Origin: Marinospirillum alkaliphilum DSM 21637
GTDB taxonomy: Bacteria > Pseudomonadota > Gammaproteobacteria > Pseudomonadales > Halomonadaceae
NCBI RefSeq assembly: GCF_900119735.1
Contig: NZ_FPJW01000002.1
Location: 124,001 to 188,000 of the forward strand
Direction: 5' to 3'
Length of the DNA: 64,000 nucleotides
How positions within the stretch are numbered: position 1 is the first letter of the stretch; each line of letters begins with the position of its first letter. This document shows, one piece after another, positions 62,685-64,000 of this stretch. Position numbers and translations under genes: made by a program. The notes beneath the pieces are model-generated. The model saw only the letters and a list, made by a program, of their open reading frames with translations. It was not told where the DNA came from and made no database searches.

Positions 62685-63112
62685 TTATTTCTGGCGCATG
62701 TCGTTGGTGCGAACCGGATAACCCCTTTCCTTGTAAAACTTCCAGTCGGCCCGCTTGGGCTCTCGCACTGCTTCGCTGTCATCAATGATTTCTGCCACTC
62801 GCTGAAAGCGTGAAAAATGCATGGGCACTTTCAGGTCCAGGTTCAGCAATACATCATGGTGATCACCGGGATCTTCCTGCCAGCCGATTTCGACCGGTGA
62901 TGGCGGTTGATTGCCAATTAACCCGTGAGGAATAAAAGCATCGGGTTTAAAGCTCCAGAGCTTTTCATCCAACGCACGGGCCTGCTGTTCATCACCGGTG
63001 TGGATGTACAGTCGGTGGCCCTTGCGCCAGATGGTCTCAGCCAGGCGGCAGGCAAAATCAATGCGGTTACTCTCGTTGCCTTCCGGGAGCAGGTAGAAGT
63101 CCACCTGGGTCA

Positions 63113-63113
<1 letters not shown>
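62685..63113 (-). CDS. holC: DNA polymerase III subunit chi
   Basis: A 142-residue clamp-loader accessory subunit that links the psi subunit to single-stranded DNA-binding protein. TQVDFYLLPEGNESNRIDFACRLAETIWRKGHRLYIHTGD and the C-terminal WKFYKERGYPVR match HolC. The start overlaps the pepA stop by one base. Order pepA-holC-valS as in E. coli. Confidence 0.94.

Positions 63114-64000
<887 letters not shown>

Overview
The window looks like chromosomal DNA of a free-living, flagellated gammaproteobacterium of the Oceanospirillales/Pseudomonadales type. Most genes are housekeeping genes in orders familiar from Pseudomonas and E. coli: ribH-nusB-thiL-pgpA, prfB-lysS, ppx divergent from trxA-rho-ubiD, pepA-holC-valS and glrK-qseG-glrR. 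Many outer-membrane barrel genes are interleaved. The genus cannot be fixed from the sequence alone. No tRNA, rRNA, CRISPR array, insertion sequence or prophage was recognised.

Layout. 0-5 kb: riboflavin, thiamine and phospholipid genes. 5-14 kb: a short LOV photoreceptor beside an NsrR-type repressor, the tesA/ybbAP divergon, DUF3422, BolA, SlyX and a membrane-tethered cold-shock protein. 14-32 kb: dapE, prfB (with its programmed frameshift), lysS, ppx, trxA, rho, ubiD, fre, folM, a soluble PAS-chemoreceptor, pepN and a DHH phosphoesterase. 32-38 kb: an EnvZ/OmpR-like two-component system with a divergent periplasmic protein, three small barrel proteins, rnk and a lysozyme-inhibitor-like lipoprotein. 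38-44 kb: ilvD and the argA-glrK-qseG-glrR run, in which GlrR has lost its whole ATPase core. 44-52 kb is the most accessory-looking part: two PD-(D/E)XK (Rpn-type) nuclease genes, a CYTH-CHAD protein, porins and a broken toxin-antitoxin pair. 52-57 kb: a Rieske protein, a PilZ-like protein and the complete EF-P modification locus (epmB, efp, epmA). 57-58.5 kb: HigBA and VapBC-like modules. 58.6-64 kb: yitT, valS, a stand-alone winged-helix protein, holC and the 3' part of pepA, cut by the window end.

Most unusual points. (1) Both Rpn-type genes carry a strong Shine-Dalgarno sequence and an in-frame ATG just before their C-terminal segments, the arrangement expected for intragenic antitoxins; the second also has a near-perfect LexA box upstream. 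(2) GlrR is reduced to receiver, AAA+ tail and Fis-type helix-turn-helix. (3) Two hairpin repeats 24.6 kb apart share a core but have different, compensating stem sequences. (4) A second elaborate inverted-repeat element lies between rho and ubiD. (5) rho has no visible ribosome-binding site and its ATG overlaps the stop of a 38-codon upstream frame.
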